A DNA stretch of 64,000 nt from Gnetum montanum (taxonomy: Eukaryota > Streptophyta > Gnetopsida > Gnetales > Gnetaceae). The stretch covers positions 1 to 64,000 of the forward strand of contig MNCI01030349.1 of assembly GCA_015680685.1 (NCBI GenBank), read 5' to 3'. The translations under genes were made by a program, and so were the position numbers. Below, in pieces: positions 11,556 to 20,610 of this stretch. Position 1 is the first letter of the stretch. Every line of letters starts with the position of its first letter. The notes below the pieces were generated by a model, which was not told the DNA's origin, did not search any database, and saw nothing but the letters and a program-made list of their open reading frames with translations.

Positions 11556-12731
11556 CTATATCCTGCCTTGCAATTTGTACAACTCTTTATGGTTTGTTGG
11601 TGGTGCTAAGTTGACAATGGCTTTGACTTTATCTAGGTCTACACGTATTCCTATTTCTGACACTATGGAGCCTAACGTGTGTCTATTGTTGACACTGAAG
11701 AAACATTTTTTGGGATTGAGACGAAGTTCATGCCTATGGAAATGTTGAAGGACTAGATTCAATTCATTTGCATGATTAGGCACTTTCTTAGATTTTACTG
11801 CTATATTTTCCACATAGTCATTTAGTTGTTCTGAAAGATAGTCACTAAAAATGTAAGTCATGGCCCACTGATATGTTGCTCCAACATTTTTTAGTCTGAA
11901 GGACATCATCGTGTAACAAAACATTCCCCAAGGGGTCATGAAGGTAGTTGCAAGTTGATGTTCAAGGTTTATACAGATTTGATTATATCCCAAGAATCCA
12001 TCCATGAAGGATAGTAAGGCATGGCTAGCTATAGTATCAACAAGTTGGTTGATACTGGGTAATGGAAAATTTTCCTTAATGGTTTCTTTGTTCAAATCTC
12101 TTAAGTTTATACAGATGTGTATGCCTCTAGTTTTCTTGGAAATGACTAAGTTGTTTGATATCCAATTCATATACTCGATTTCCCGAATGAATCCAACTTG
12201 GTAAATCTTGGTGATTTCATTGCACATAGCTAATGTAATCTCTGGTTTAATTTTTCAAGATTTTTGTTTGACTACTTTGACATGTAAATCTAAGATAATG
12301 TTGTGTTGTATTATGGATGGGTCTAAGCCCAGAATGTCTTCATAAGACCATGCAAACACTTTGACATTATCGTTGAGGACTTTAGCAATATTTTGTTGAA
12401 CTTGTGCCTCCAGTAAAGAGCTAAGTTTCAATGTTCTCACCGTACTTTCCCATGTGGTCATGGGAATTTCTATAAGTGGATCTTCAGTTACATCACCAGC
12501 CTCTAGGTCTAAGGCTTGGACTAGATGTTTTGGCCAATCTAGTGATGTTTCTAAGGATGCTATGTCAGTGTTACAAGGAGGTGGCTCAAAGTCTACAAGC
12601 TCTATGTTCAAGCATCTCATGAATCTACCATGGGGTCTAGTCAATATTAGAGGTGAATGAAGATCATCATGTGCGGCCATTCCTGAGTGATCTTGCAAAA
12701 TAGCCAACAAACAAAAGAGATCAAGTGGCAC
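11556..12731 (-). pseudogene. Reverse transcriptase of element A (degenerate)
   Basis: The minus strand carries two open stretches (12731-12255 and 12227-11556) that form the RT N-terminal part and palm. Visible motifs: 'FAWSYEDILGLDPSIIQH' (about 12330), 'GFIREIEYMNWISN', 'LRDLNKETIKENFPLP', the A-motif 'FMDGFLGYNQI' (about 12000), 'TPWGMFCYTMM', 'NVGATYQWAMT', and the active-site loop, here YVEN instead of YVDD. Losing the second Asp would abolish polymerisation. The reading resembles Ty3/gypsy Tat elements closely. Confidence 0.85.
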
Positions 12732-12794
12732 CTACCTAACATAGCAACATAAAGTGAAATGTATGCAAAGTAATTATGCAATATCTCAAAATTC

Positions 12795-12950
12795 CCAATT
12801 TAAGGTCATAGAAAACCGTAACCATGCGTGGAATGCAAAAGTACATTTTGAAATTTCCAGTTTAAGGTCTTAACGGACCGTCATCGTGCTTATGGTGTGA
12901 AGGAAATCTCAAAATTGCTAGTTTAAGGTCATAGCGAACCATCACTATGC
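12795..12950. repeat. Tandem array 2 of element A (5' of RT)
   Basis: Three units of about 62 bp, each starting at a CCAGTTTAAGGTC or CTAGTTTAAGGTC core and ending in an 'AATCTCAAAATT' type stretch. The core is the same as in the arrays behind integrase and behind protease. Element B has a decayed counterpart at about 56690-56790. Confidence 0.7.
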
Positions 12951-12977
12951 TATGCTGCAAGGAAAAAAATATGTCTC

Positions 12978-13117
12978 ATGTTATGCATGGGACATCGGAC
13001 GTTCCATGTTACATGTGGGATATGGACCATCCCATGTTACGCATGGAACATAAGATGTTCTGTGTTACGTGTGAGACATGGGACCTTTCGCGTTACGCGC
13101 GGGACATGGGATGTCTT
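12978..13117. repeat. Five 28-bp repeats upstream of the antisense-gene TATA box (A)
   Basis: Five contiguous 28-bp units with core RTGTTACRYRTGGGACATGG. The last unit has the partly palindromic GCGTTACGCGCGGGACAT. The array ends 32 bases before the TATA box at 13150. Element B keeps about four units (56864-56977) before its own TATA box. Position and conservation suggest an upstream promoter array for the plus-strand gene. Confidence 0.7.
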
Positions 13118-13149
13118 GGAAAAGTGACATGTCATGTAACCTTGAAGGG

Positions 13150-13157
13150 TATAAATA
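13150..13157 (+). promoter_or_regulatory. TATA box of the antisense gene, element A
   Basis: Reads GGGTATAAATAGGGG on the plus strand, opposite to gag/pol. Element B has the same word at 57008-57015, with a conserved 'GGTTTAYCCATGGT' just downstream where a 5' leader would lie. Confidence 0.75.
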
Positions 13158-13439
13158 GGGGTTTACCCATGGTAAACCTATCATTTTCATTATCAAAGCT
13201 AACAACCCAAAGCATAGTGCATTTTAGTGAAGAGAGCGTAGCACTTGTAGAGTGTAACACCGACAAGCCAGAACTTACCACCAAGACAATGGCTTGTAGG
13301 AGTGAACGTAGAAATTAGGGCCTTGCAAATGTGGATGAAGGGAAGTGCACCCTATGAAATCTCCCTAGAGCATGCATTGAAGAATGGTAAGAGGCATTGT
13401 TTGCCCAATAAGCCACTACGATTCCCTTATTTGTGCTAT

Positions 13440-13700
13440 GCGTTTTTTTGGTACTATGGCAATCTATCGAGTGAGACTACTGTTGCCACTATCTTCACCA
13501 TGGGCACCATGTCCTAGTTGCTGTAGTTGCTATAGATACTATGCTATGGTTGTTGCTCCTATGGTTGTGACTACCACCATAGCCACTATGCTATGGCTAT
13601 TTCTGCTACTATTGTGGCTATTTCCATGTCCGTTGTCATCACCATTATGGCTGCAACCATGGTTGTTAAGTTGTGGCTTTACCCGTCATTACTGTGAATG
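13440..13700 (+). repeat. Low-complexity GCTATGG/ACCAT stretch in intron 1 of the antisense gene
   Basis: Irregular short repeats of CTATGGT, GCCACTATG and ACCACCAT. They leave misleading open frames on both strands (for example 13384-13728 plus). Element B has the same type of stretch at 57300-57545. Confidence 0.6.
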
Positions 13701-13934
13701 GGGTGATGTACCATTTTTCTTTTTTTAGGGTAGGATTTTGAGTGCTTTGGGTAGCATAGCACATGTGGGAGGTTTTTTTTTTAATTTTTTGTTTACATTC
13801 CATGGGGTGGCATAAGGCAAGGGCCTTGCAAGCGTTCTGTGTTTTTCCCTTAGGCCGTGTTTCCACTAGTAGCGTAACTAATAACATTAAATGTTTGCCC
13901 ACTTGCATCACTATGCCTTTTGTGAGCGTGATGC

Positions 13935-14190
13935 TTGCTACACTACATAGGGAATATTCACTATGTTGCATAGAATCTACGTTGCCCAAGATATACCTGC
14001 CATGCTGCACAGGACATACATGCTATGCTACTAGGGATGTAGTTGCTACCCTACCTAGAATGTATGTGCTATGCTCTCCAGGACATAGTCACTATGCTAT
14101 CCAGGATGTATGTGCTATGGTGCCTGGGACATATGTGCTATGCTACCCAAGACATAGTCACGATGGTACCCGAGACATAGCTGCTATGTT
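13935..14190. repeat. 23-bp tandem array in intron 1 of the antisense gene (A)
   Basis: Units of exactly 23 bp such as ATGCTACCCAAGACATAGTC, repeated about ten times with substitutions but almost no length change. Element B has about nine 23-bp units at 57727-57955. The unit shares the ACTATGCTA word with the LTR palindromes. The open frame 13763-14230 runs through it and is not a gene. Confidence 0.8.
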
Positions 14191-17100
14191 GTTCATGGGG
14201 TTCAATTTCTACGCTACATCAAATACATAGAAAAATATTGATTCTATTGATAGTGCTATGATTGTGCTATTCCATACTTAGAAAAATAGTTTTATAAAAG
14301 GGACTGCTACATTGTATAGTAGTATGACTGACACTTAGAGAAAATGTTTTCAAAAATTATTTTCTTCAACAATTGTATTTATTATGAACTAATGTCTCGA
14401 TCATGCAATGCAGGGTTATGCTAAATCCAATCATAATTGTGGTTGAATTAGTAGGAGTTCTATGTTGTATAAGTTCCCCTATGCCTAATGTCCCCCCACC
14501 ACATGCGTGAGTCAGGAACCAAGAAGTCTGGTTCCAAAAGGATGTATGGGAATTCTTAGAATTCCTATTATGTCACTTTAGTGTAATGGTATGGTTGCAC
14601 TTGGCTGGTGAAGCAATAGGCATCCTAAGTAAGACATTGTTGCCTAGAGCAAACCGAAGCATTCTCAAATTCATGATATATGAGTCCACTGAAGGGGAAG
14701 AGGTAGGGGGATTGAGTCAACATCCAAAAATCTTTAGACTTTTGTCTTGGATTTGGGCGATGCCAGAGTTCAAGTGTTATCATAAATATAACACTTTTTT
14801 CATTGCTCGTCATATGGGCACATTTTTTTAGAACACAACTAGAACTATCTACTGTGCTGGTAGGTGAGTCCAATTTATATGATCAAGGATTTTATTTTTA
14901 TTTGTCTTGCATTATTTAAAATGTTTATCTTGTTTTATTGTTTCTATATTTGTAATTGACAAAGATGGTCTGCATGATAGAGAGGGGGCCTTAGCCCTAG
15001 CTCAAATGGCCCTTTAAGAGTTCTGCTTCATTAGGAATGTATGTGCCAATGTTATAGCGCAACTTGGGGCCGATTTTAGAACTTATCCAACCAAGTACTC
15101 TAAGTTTTACATGAAATGTGAGCAGCTTGGGTGGTTAGATGGTGAATGGGCATCTTGTCGAGTACCCATTGTAGAAGAAGTGCTAGTGTAAATACTGTCA
15201 TTCCACACACTATTCACATTGGATGAGCTATATTATGTGCCTATTTTTGTGTAATTTGGATCAATTTAATTAATTACCGCTACTTCCTTTTTTTGCTGAT
15301 TTTATTCTTGGTTTTTGCAATGGCAGCCAAATCTAAGAAGGTTACAATGATTACCTCAAGATGTAATGAGGCTAACCTCTTCTTTAAGTATAGTGAGGTC
15401 AATGAATCATAGTGTTGGTTGTGTAGTGGGGTGACAACAATGATTGTCAAGAAGGTTCAAGAGGTTGGGCTCATGGATCTCCTTTTGGTTGTAAACCCAA
15501 GGATTCCAGCTGTGAAAATGATTGCCCTTGTAGATTCTTTCACCGAAAGCACAGACCACTTTCACACATGAGTTCATGGTGTGTGAGTGGTGTTTAAGTT
15601 CATTGATAGTCTTTTTTTAGATCTTTTGAATGACCCTTTTGATGGTTTGCCCATTGGGGAAATGACTAGTAATGATGTAGACCATTGAGGAGGCATAGAA
15701 AAATGGTTGGGGACTAGCAAGGATCGCAAAGGTATCTATATGAAAAAGGTTAGATTGGAGGTAGCCCAAAATATTTATCCCATCTTCCGGGATCATGCCT
15801 TCTCCAATTTTCTCTCCCAAGAGAAAATTTTTGGAGTAGAGTAGGCCTAGATCATGAGAGATGTAATGGAAGAGGGGACATGATATAATTGGGTTATGTA
15901 TTTTCAAAAGGGCTACGGGTGGAAATGACTAGGCTATAGGGAAAACTTGAGATGCATTTCCATGTGCACTTTTCATTTTTCATCAATTGTTTGTGATGAT
16001 TTGCTGAATTTTTTGTTGTCCAAGAGAATGGAATTTGGGTGATATAGGATCGTACCTAGATATCCAAACCATGGATCTAGCACATATTTCACACCACCCA
16101 ATCTCAAGACCCTCCAGAAGCTATTGGGGAGCCTTTATCAATGACAACTAAGGATCAAGCAGGATCATCCTTTCATGCATGAGACAGCTTTGGAGAGGAT
16201 CCCCCTACCAACATGGGCAATGTAGTGAGGGTAGCATGCCTCATTGTAGAAATAATAAAATCAAAGTTTTAGATTAAGAAGTCTCATCCTGCAGAAGAGC
16301 CTTCACATATGAGTGAAGGGAGGGGCAAAAGGCTACAAATCAGAGTTCACAATGTGTAGTCTAAGCTTGTTGGTAAGTATCCCCTAGCTAACTTATTTTT
16401 TGCCTTACTTTTTACCTTTATGGTTGCATATCTATATTGGACTAGTACCCTAATCTTGGCTTGTGCTTGGTAGATGAGGAAGAGGCTTTAGCTCCTAAAG
16501 AGGAGGCCCCTGCTATAGAAGAGGAGGCCCCTATTACTGAGGAGGAGGCTCCTATTACTGAAGAGGAGACTCCTACTATAGAGGAGGAGGCGCCTATTGC
16601 AGAGGATCCTTTTGTAGATGATATCCCACAACTTGAGGGACATATGATATCAGAGGAAGTTGCTACACTCTTAAGGAAGTTTGAAGAAGAGGGGCTGCAT
16701 TTTAAGAACAGTGAATTTGCTGATTTGTTTAATAGTGTGCCAATGGGTGACCCCCCCCCACTCTCACACCTGAGGGTTTGTTGGGTAGGAGCTTTGCACT
16801 ATCATTTATGTTATCCTCTAATTTTTCCTCTCCTCTTCACAATGTTAACATGCTTTTTTGCATAGCAGGTACTAGTTCTACTAAGGGCCTTCAGTCTTCA
16901 TCTACTTTCCATCTAGATCCATGGGAAGAAACTCTAGATAAGTTCACCTTTATGGAAGGCATAGTAGATGACATGATTGACCACCTAAAGCAAATTAACA
17001 CTCAGATAGGTGTGCTTGGGCTATGACATTTTCTTTTTATGTGTTGTTCCATTTTTGCTATCGTCCCATGACTAACACTTTCCTATTTTGATGTTATAGC

Positions 17101-18254
17101 TTCATGACTCAAATGGGATCAAAAATAGGAATTTGAAGTGGAAACTATACTTGAACTCCCTCTAGAGGTAACAGAGGTGTCTCATCACATATATGATGAG
17201 GCAAGTAGATGTGCACTACACTTGGCATGATCACTATGGGAGTGTAGACCTATCAATGAAGACCTTTGGAAGTGAGTTTAGAAGCTTGAGAAGGAAAAAG
17301 TGAATCATGTAGCTGAGCTAGAAGACTTGCGATCATGGAATGAATTCATAATGGCTCATGAGAATTCTGATGTTAGTTGGTGTATGGTTGTAATTAATTA
17401 TGCTAGATATTGGTCGACCATACAACGCAAAAATGAGGCCACATGTAAAGTAATTGAACAATGTCTACAGATGGATCTCTTGGCATAAAAGAATCAAGAT
17501 TGGAAAGATTATAGTGCTAAGGTATATGAATGGTGGTAGGCACAAAATAATCACAAACACATGTATATGATGGAATGTGCCCCTTATTGTCAAAAGTACA
17601 AGGATAAATCTATAGAATGGTGTGGTCATGATTTATTCCTTGATGCGATCGGTGCTACTTGAACCTATGATAAATTTGCAAAGAATCTACTGGTCAGTGA
17701 ATCTCCCCAGAGGGAGATTACCATGCCTTCTGGGAAGGCCACCTCTACTACCTTTTCTCTAGGGGCACCCACATGGACAACTATGGAGAAAGGAAAGATT
17801 TTAGTAGGCATTTATTTAGAAGAAGAATATTGGGCCAATTTGAGTGAGAAAGAAATTTTCCAATGCTTGGCATATGGTCTTGACAAAATACCACCAGACA
17901 TGGATGTGGGCCCATCTCAAGTTAGCCTAATTTTACTTTATCATAATTTATTTCATGGTAGCTTTATGCATTGCCTCACTCTCTCATTGGCTTATTATTT
18001 TGGTCTTGTTCTTTATTTATGCAGGATCTAGTTGAGGATAGAAGACCTAGTAGGGAAGCAACTAGAGACATAGGAGAAGACCCATAGCCTTGATGTTCTA
18101 CAATCTTAAAATGTACTCCCCATTATTGGGTGATGTTGCAACTTTTAGTGTGAACATGATTTTTGGACCATATATTTGCAATTTAATGAAAAGTAAAGTG
18201 CTTATTCCATTTCCTTTACCTAATTTTTTGGCTAATATATTTAGGCCCCTTGCG

Positions 18255-18591
18255 GCCCCCATGTTATAGTTTAAGGAAATTTCGAGCTGTAGTTAGTTTA
18301 AGGCAATTTCGATCTATAGCTAGTTTAAGGCCATTTTGGCCTGTAGCTAGTTTAAGGCCATTTCAGGCCATGGGTAGTTAACATGAAGAGTGGGCTGCCA
18401 GTTTTAGGCCTTGGTGGGCCATGACATAGTTTAAAGCCATTTTGAGCCATAGCTAGTTTAAGGCCATTTTGGGCCATTGCTAGTTTAAGGCCATTTTGGG
18501 CCATTGTTAGTTTAAGGCCATTTCAAGCCATAGCTGGTTTAAGGCCATTTCAAGCCATTGCTAGTTTAGGACCATTTCGACCATAGCTAGT
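18255..18591. repeat. Tandem array 3 of element A, left part (3' of protease)
   Basis: About ten units near 27 bp, each CTAGTTTAAGGCCATTTTGG with a GCCATAG or GCCATTG tail. Interrupted at 18592 by solo LTR S2 and resumed at 19437. The last five bases, CTAGT (18587-18591), are the S2 target. Confidence 0.85.
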
Positions 18592-18675
18592 TGATGAGAC
18601 GCGATTTGCAACGCGATATCACGGCCGCCGCGATATCGCGTCTTCTCCTACTATATCGCGTCCCGCTGCCATATC

Positions 18676-18683
18676 TATAAATA
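18676..18683 (+). promoter_or_regulatory. TATA box of solo LTR S2
   Basis: ATCTATAAATAAGAGGCAGC on the plus strand, about 85 bases after the LTR start. This gives S2 a plus orientation, opposite to element A. Confidence 0.7.
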
Positions 18684-18709
18684 AGAGGCAGCACTCCCTT
18701 CATTTCCCA

Positions 18710-18901
18710 NNNNNNNNNNNNNNNNNNNNNNNNNNNNNNNNNNNNNNNNNNNNNNNNNNNNNNNNNNNNNNNNNNNNNNNNNNNNNNNNNNNNNNNNNNN
18801 NNNNNNNNNNNNNNNNNNNNNNNNNNNNNNNNNNNNNNNNNNNNNNNNNNNNNNNNNNNNNNNNNNNNNNNNNNNNNNNNNNNNNNNNNNNNNNNNNNNN
18901 N
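18710..18901. other. Assembly gap, 192 N
   Basis: Run of N inside solo LTR S2. The true content and length are unknown. Confidence 1.
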
Positions 18902-19436
18902 GGCTAGTTGAGGAATCAGCTGTGCATTGCTAGGCTAGATCGTGTGATAAGTACGACTTAGTTACGAGCACCCACGGGTGTGTATGGCTGGCTAAGGAAT
19001 CGGCTGCTTATCACACGTAGGCTAAATAGGTGCCTCAGTACGACCACTTCGAGCACTTGCGTTACGTGCGGCGATCCCAGTAACGATTAGCGTTTGGTAA
19101 GCTGCAGTTGCATAGTTCAGGGTGTGTCCGGTAAGTGGGAACGGATGCTGACACTAGATAATTTAGACTTAGATCTTAGTTAGAGTTAGTTTAGTTTTCT
19201 CAACCCTTTCTCCTGGTAGCATAGAAGATAAGCCGAAAATACCAAAAAAATTCACATACCTCAGACTTGCTTAACCATACACCGTGAGACATACAAGCAA
19301 GCCTGGGAAGACAACGAAAGATTAACCCCAAGTGTTTCTTGTGGCGTTAAGGCATTTAGTCTGCAGAGTTCGACCGGATCCCGCGTGTACGCTTGTATTC
19401 GTATGGTGGAGTGTAGGGGTACCTCGCCACTCATCA

Positions 19437-19646
19437 CTAGTTTAAGGCCATTTTGGACCATGGGTAATTTAAGCTTAGAGGAGGTTGCTAGTTTTAGGCC
19501 TTGGTAGGCTATGTGATAGTTTAAGGTCAGTCCGGGCCATGACTAGTTTAAGGCCATTTTAGGCCATGACTAGTTTAAGGCCATTTTGGGCCGTAACTAG
19601 TTTAAGGCCATTTCAGGCCATAGCTAGTTTAAGGCCATTTCAGGAA
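19437..19646. repeat. Tandem array 3 of element A, right part
   Basis: Continuation of the roughly 27-bp CTAGTTTAAGGCC array after S2, with about seven units. Elements B (63440-63745) and C (45545-45720) have it at the same place, between protease and the end of the antisense gene. Confidence 0.85.
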
Positions 19647-19689
19647 GTGGTGATATAACTAACACAAAAGGTAAACACAATACCACATT

Positions 19690-20610
19690 GAAACCTATAC
19701 AAATAATAGTATTTAGAAGAAAAGAATCAAAAAAGTAAACTAGGGCCATGCCCTAATTGTGTACCTATTTCCTAACCTAATGTTGGTTAGGCAAGGCGTA
19801 TGGCCTAGAGGATAAAAAGTGATATTCCAGTAAGTCATCATCAGCTATTGAGAAAGGAAACTCTACCCATATAGTTTGTTTGTGTGTCTTGTTAGTTTTG
19901 TCAGGATTATTGGTGGAGCAACATTGGGTTTCGACATGGATAGGTGACACACATTCAGAGATTTGTATCTCTGACCCCTGCTATGTGTTTATGTTGTTTA
20001 TAGCCTAGTGGAAAACATCATCGTCAAAGGTCACCACTTCTGTACCTACATAAGGTAGATGGATCTCTTGATGTATTGGCAAAGAGACTGCCCTTAGCTG
20101 GGCTAACCAAGATCTTCCCAAGATCAAATTGAACCTAGGCATCTCTTCCACCACAATGAATTCTGTGCTAGTGGGACTGATTCGCTATTACAAAGTTGGC
20201 AGTGATGGTCCCCTTGACTACAATGCATGTCCCATTGAAGGAATTTAGACAAGAAGTTGTGATGGGCTTGATCTAGTCTACTAGGCTTAGCCTATTAATA
20301 ATAGGGAATGGGATCACATTAGTTGCAGCTCTGTCATCAATGTGCATCCTATGAATCTTGTATTGACCTAGCTGAATTTTTATGCACATAGTGACAGTGG
20401 TTACCTAACCCTTTTCAAAATCAGCATTAATAGCTTCGTCATGAAAATTCAAGTGTGTTTCCCATGTTTCTTTAGCCGTAGATGAAAGCATAATAGCATG
20501 AATGATTGTTTCCTCTATGGACATGTCTTCTTTAACAGGTATAGATGCCAACATGTGAATCAAGGCTTCATGGTGCACTACGGAGGTCATTATTAAATCA
20601 TACAAGCTTA
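19690..20610 (-). pseudogene. Aspartic protease region of element A (degenerate)
   Basis: Protease cuts the gag-pol polyprotein. The minus strand carries an upstream block with 'HHEALIHMLASIP' and 'THLNFHDEAIN' (20605-20405), which in Tat/Ogre elements precedes the protease. It is followed by the active-site region 'HIDDRAATNVIP' (about 20340), 'CLNSFNGTCIVVKG' and a tail ending near 'RPYALPNQH' (about 19800). The family site is D-S/T/N-G; here it reads DDR, while element C keeps DDG. Stops separate the blocks. Confidence 0.75.

Larger units (their letters stand above)
13150..18087 (+). pseudogene. Antisense multi-exon gene of element A (broken)
   Basis: A plus-strand gene between protease and RT of a minus-strand element. 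Probable exons: 13289-about 13395, 14414-14863, about 14950-15230, 15318-16372, 16474-16784, 16869-17009, 17100-17920 and 18025-18087. The last ends at a stop (18085-18087) after 'RDIGEDP'. Introns have GT-AG ends and one has a good branch site, TGACTAAC (about 17070). Landmarks: 'CYHKYNTFFIARHM', 'NPRIPAVKMIALVDSF', the acidic 'EEEAPIT' repeats (16480-16600), 'EDPFVDDIPQLEGHM', 'NYARYWSTIQRKNEA', 'NLSEKEIFQCLAYGLDKIP'. It is dead: a stop in exon 1, the exon 3 donor changed from GT to AT and the following acceptor from TAG to CAA, and several in-frame stops. I do not recognise the family. The 'NPRIP' segment is faintly like plant mobile domains, which is only a guess. Confidence 0.75.
18592..19436 (+). 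mobile_element. Solo LTR S2 (or collapsed element) with N gap
   Basis: Begins TGATGAGACGCG and ends CGCCACTCATCA, so the ends are the inverted repeat TGATGAG/CTCATCA. It is flanked by CTAGT at 18587-18591 and 19437-19441. It is much richer in GC and CpG (for example ATCGCGTC words near 18620-18660) than its surroundings, which suggests a young insertion from another family. A plus-strand TATA box lies at 18676-18683. Bases 18710-18901 are N, so a full element with two LTRs could be hidden in the gap. Confidence 0.85.

Noticed and set aside
12947-13318. Plus-strand open frame of 123 codons over the 28-bp repeats
   Set aside because: The repeats and TATA box mark it as a promoter region, and the frame is not conserved in B.
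13763-14230. Plus-strand open frame of 155 codons
   Set aside because: Produced by the 23-bp array, whose repeats keep frames open by chance; B does not keep it open.
18255-19646. CRISPR-like regular repeats
   Set aside because: Units of about 27 bp lie head to tail without spacers, inside a plant retrotransposon; a tandem array, not CRISPR.
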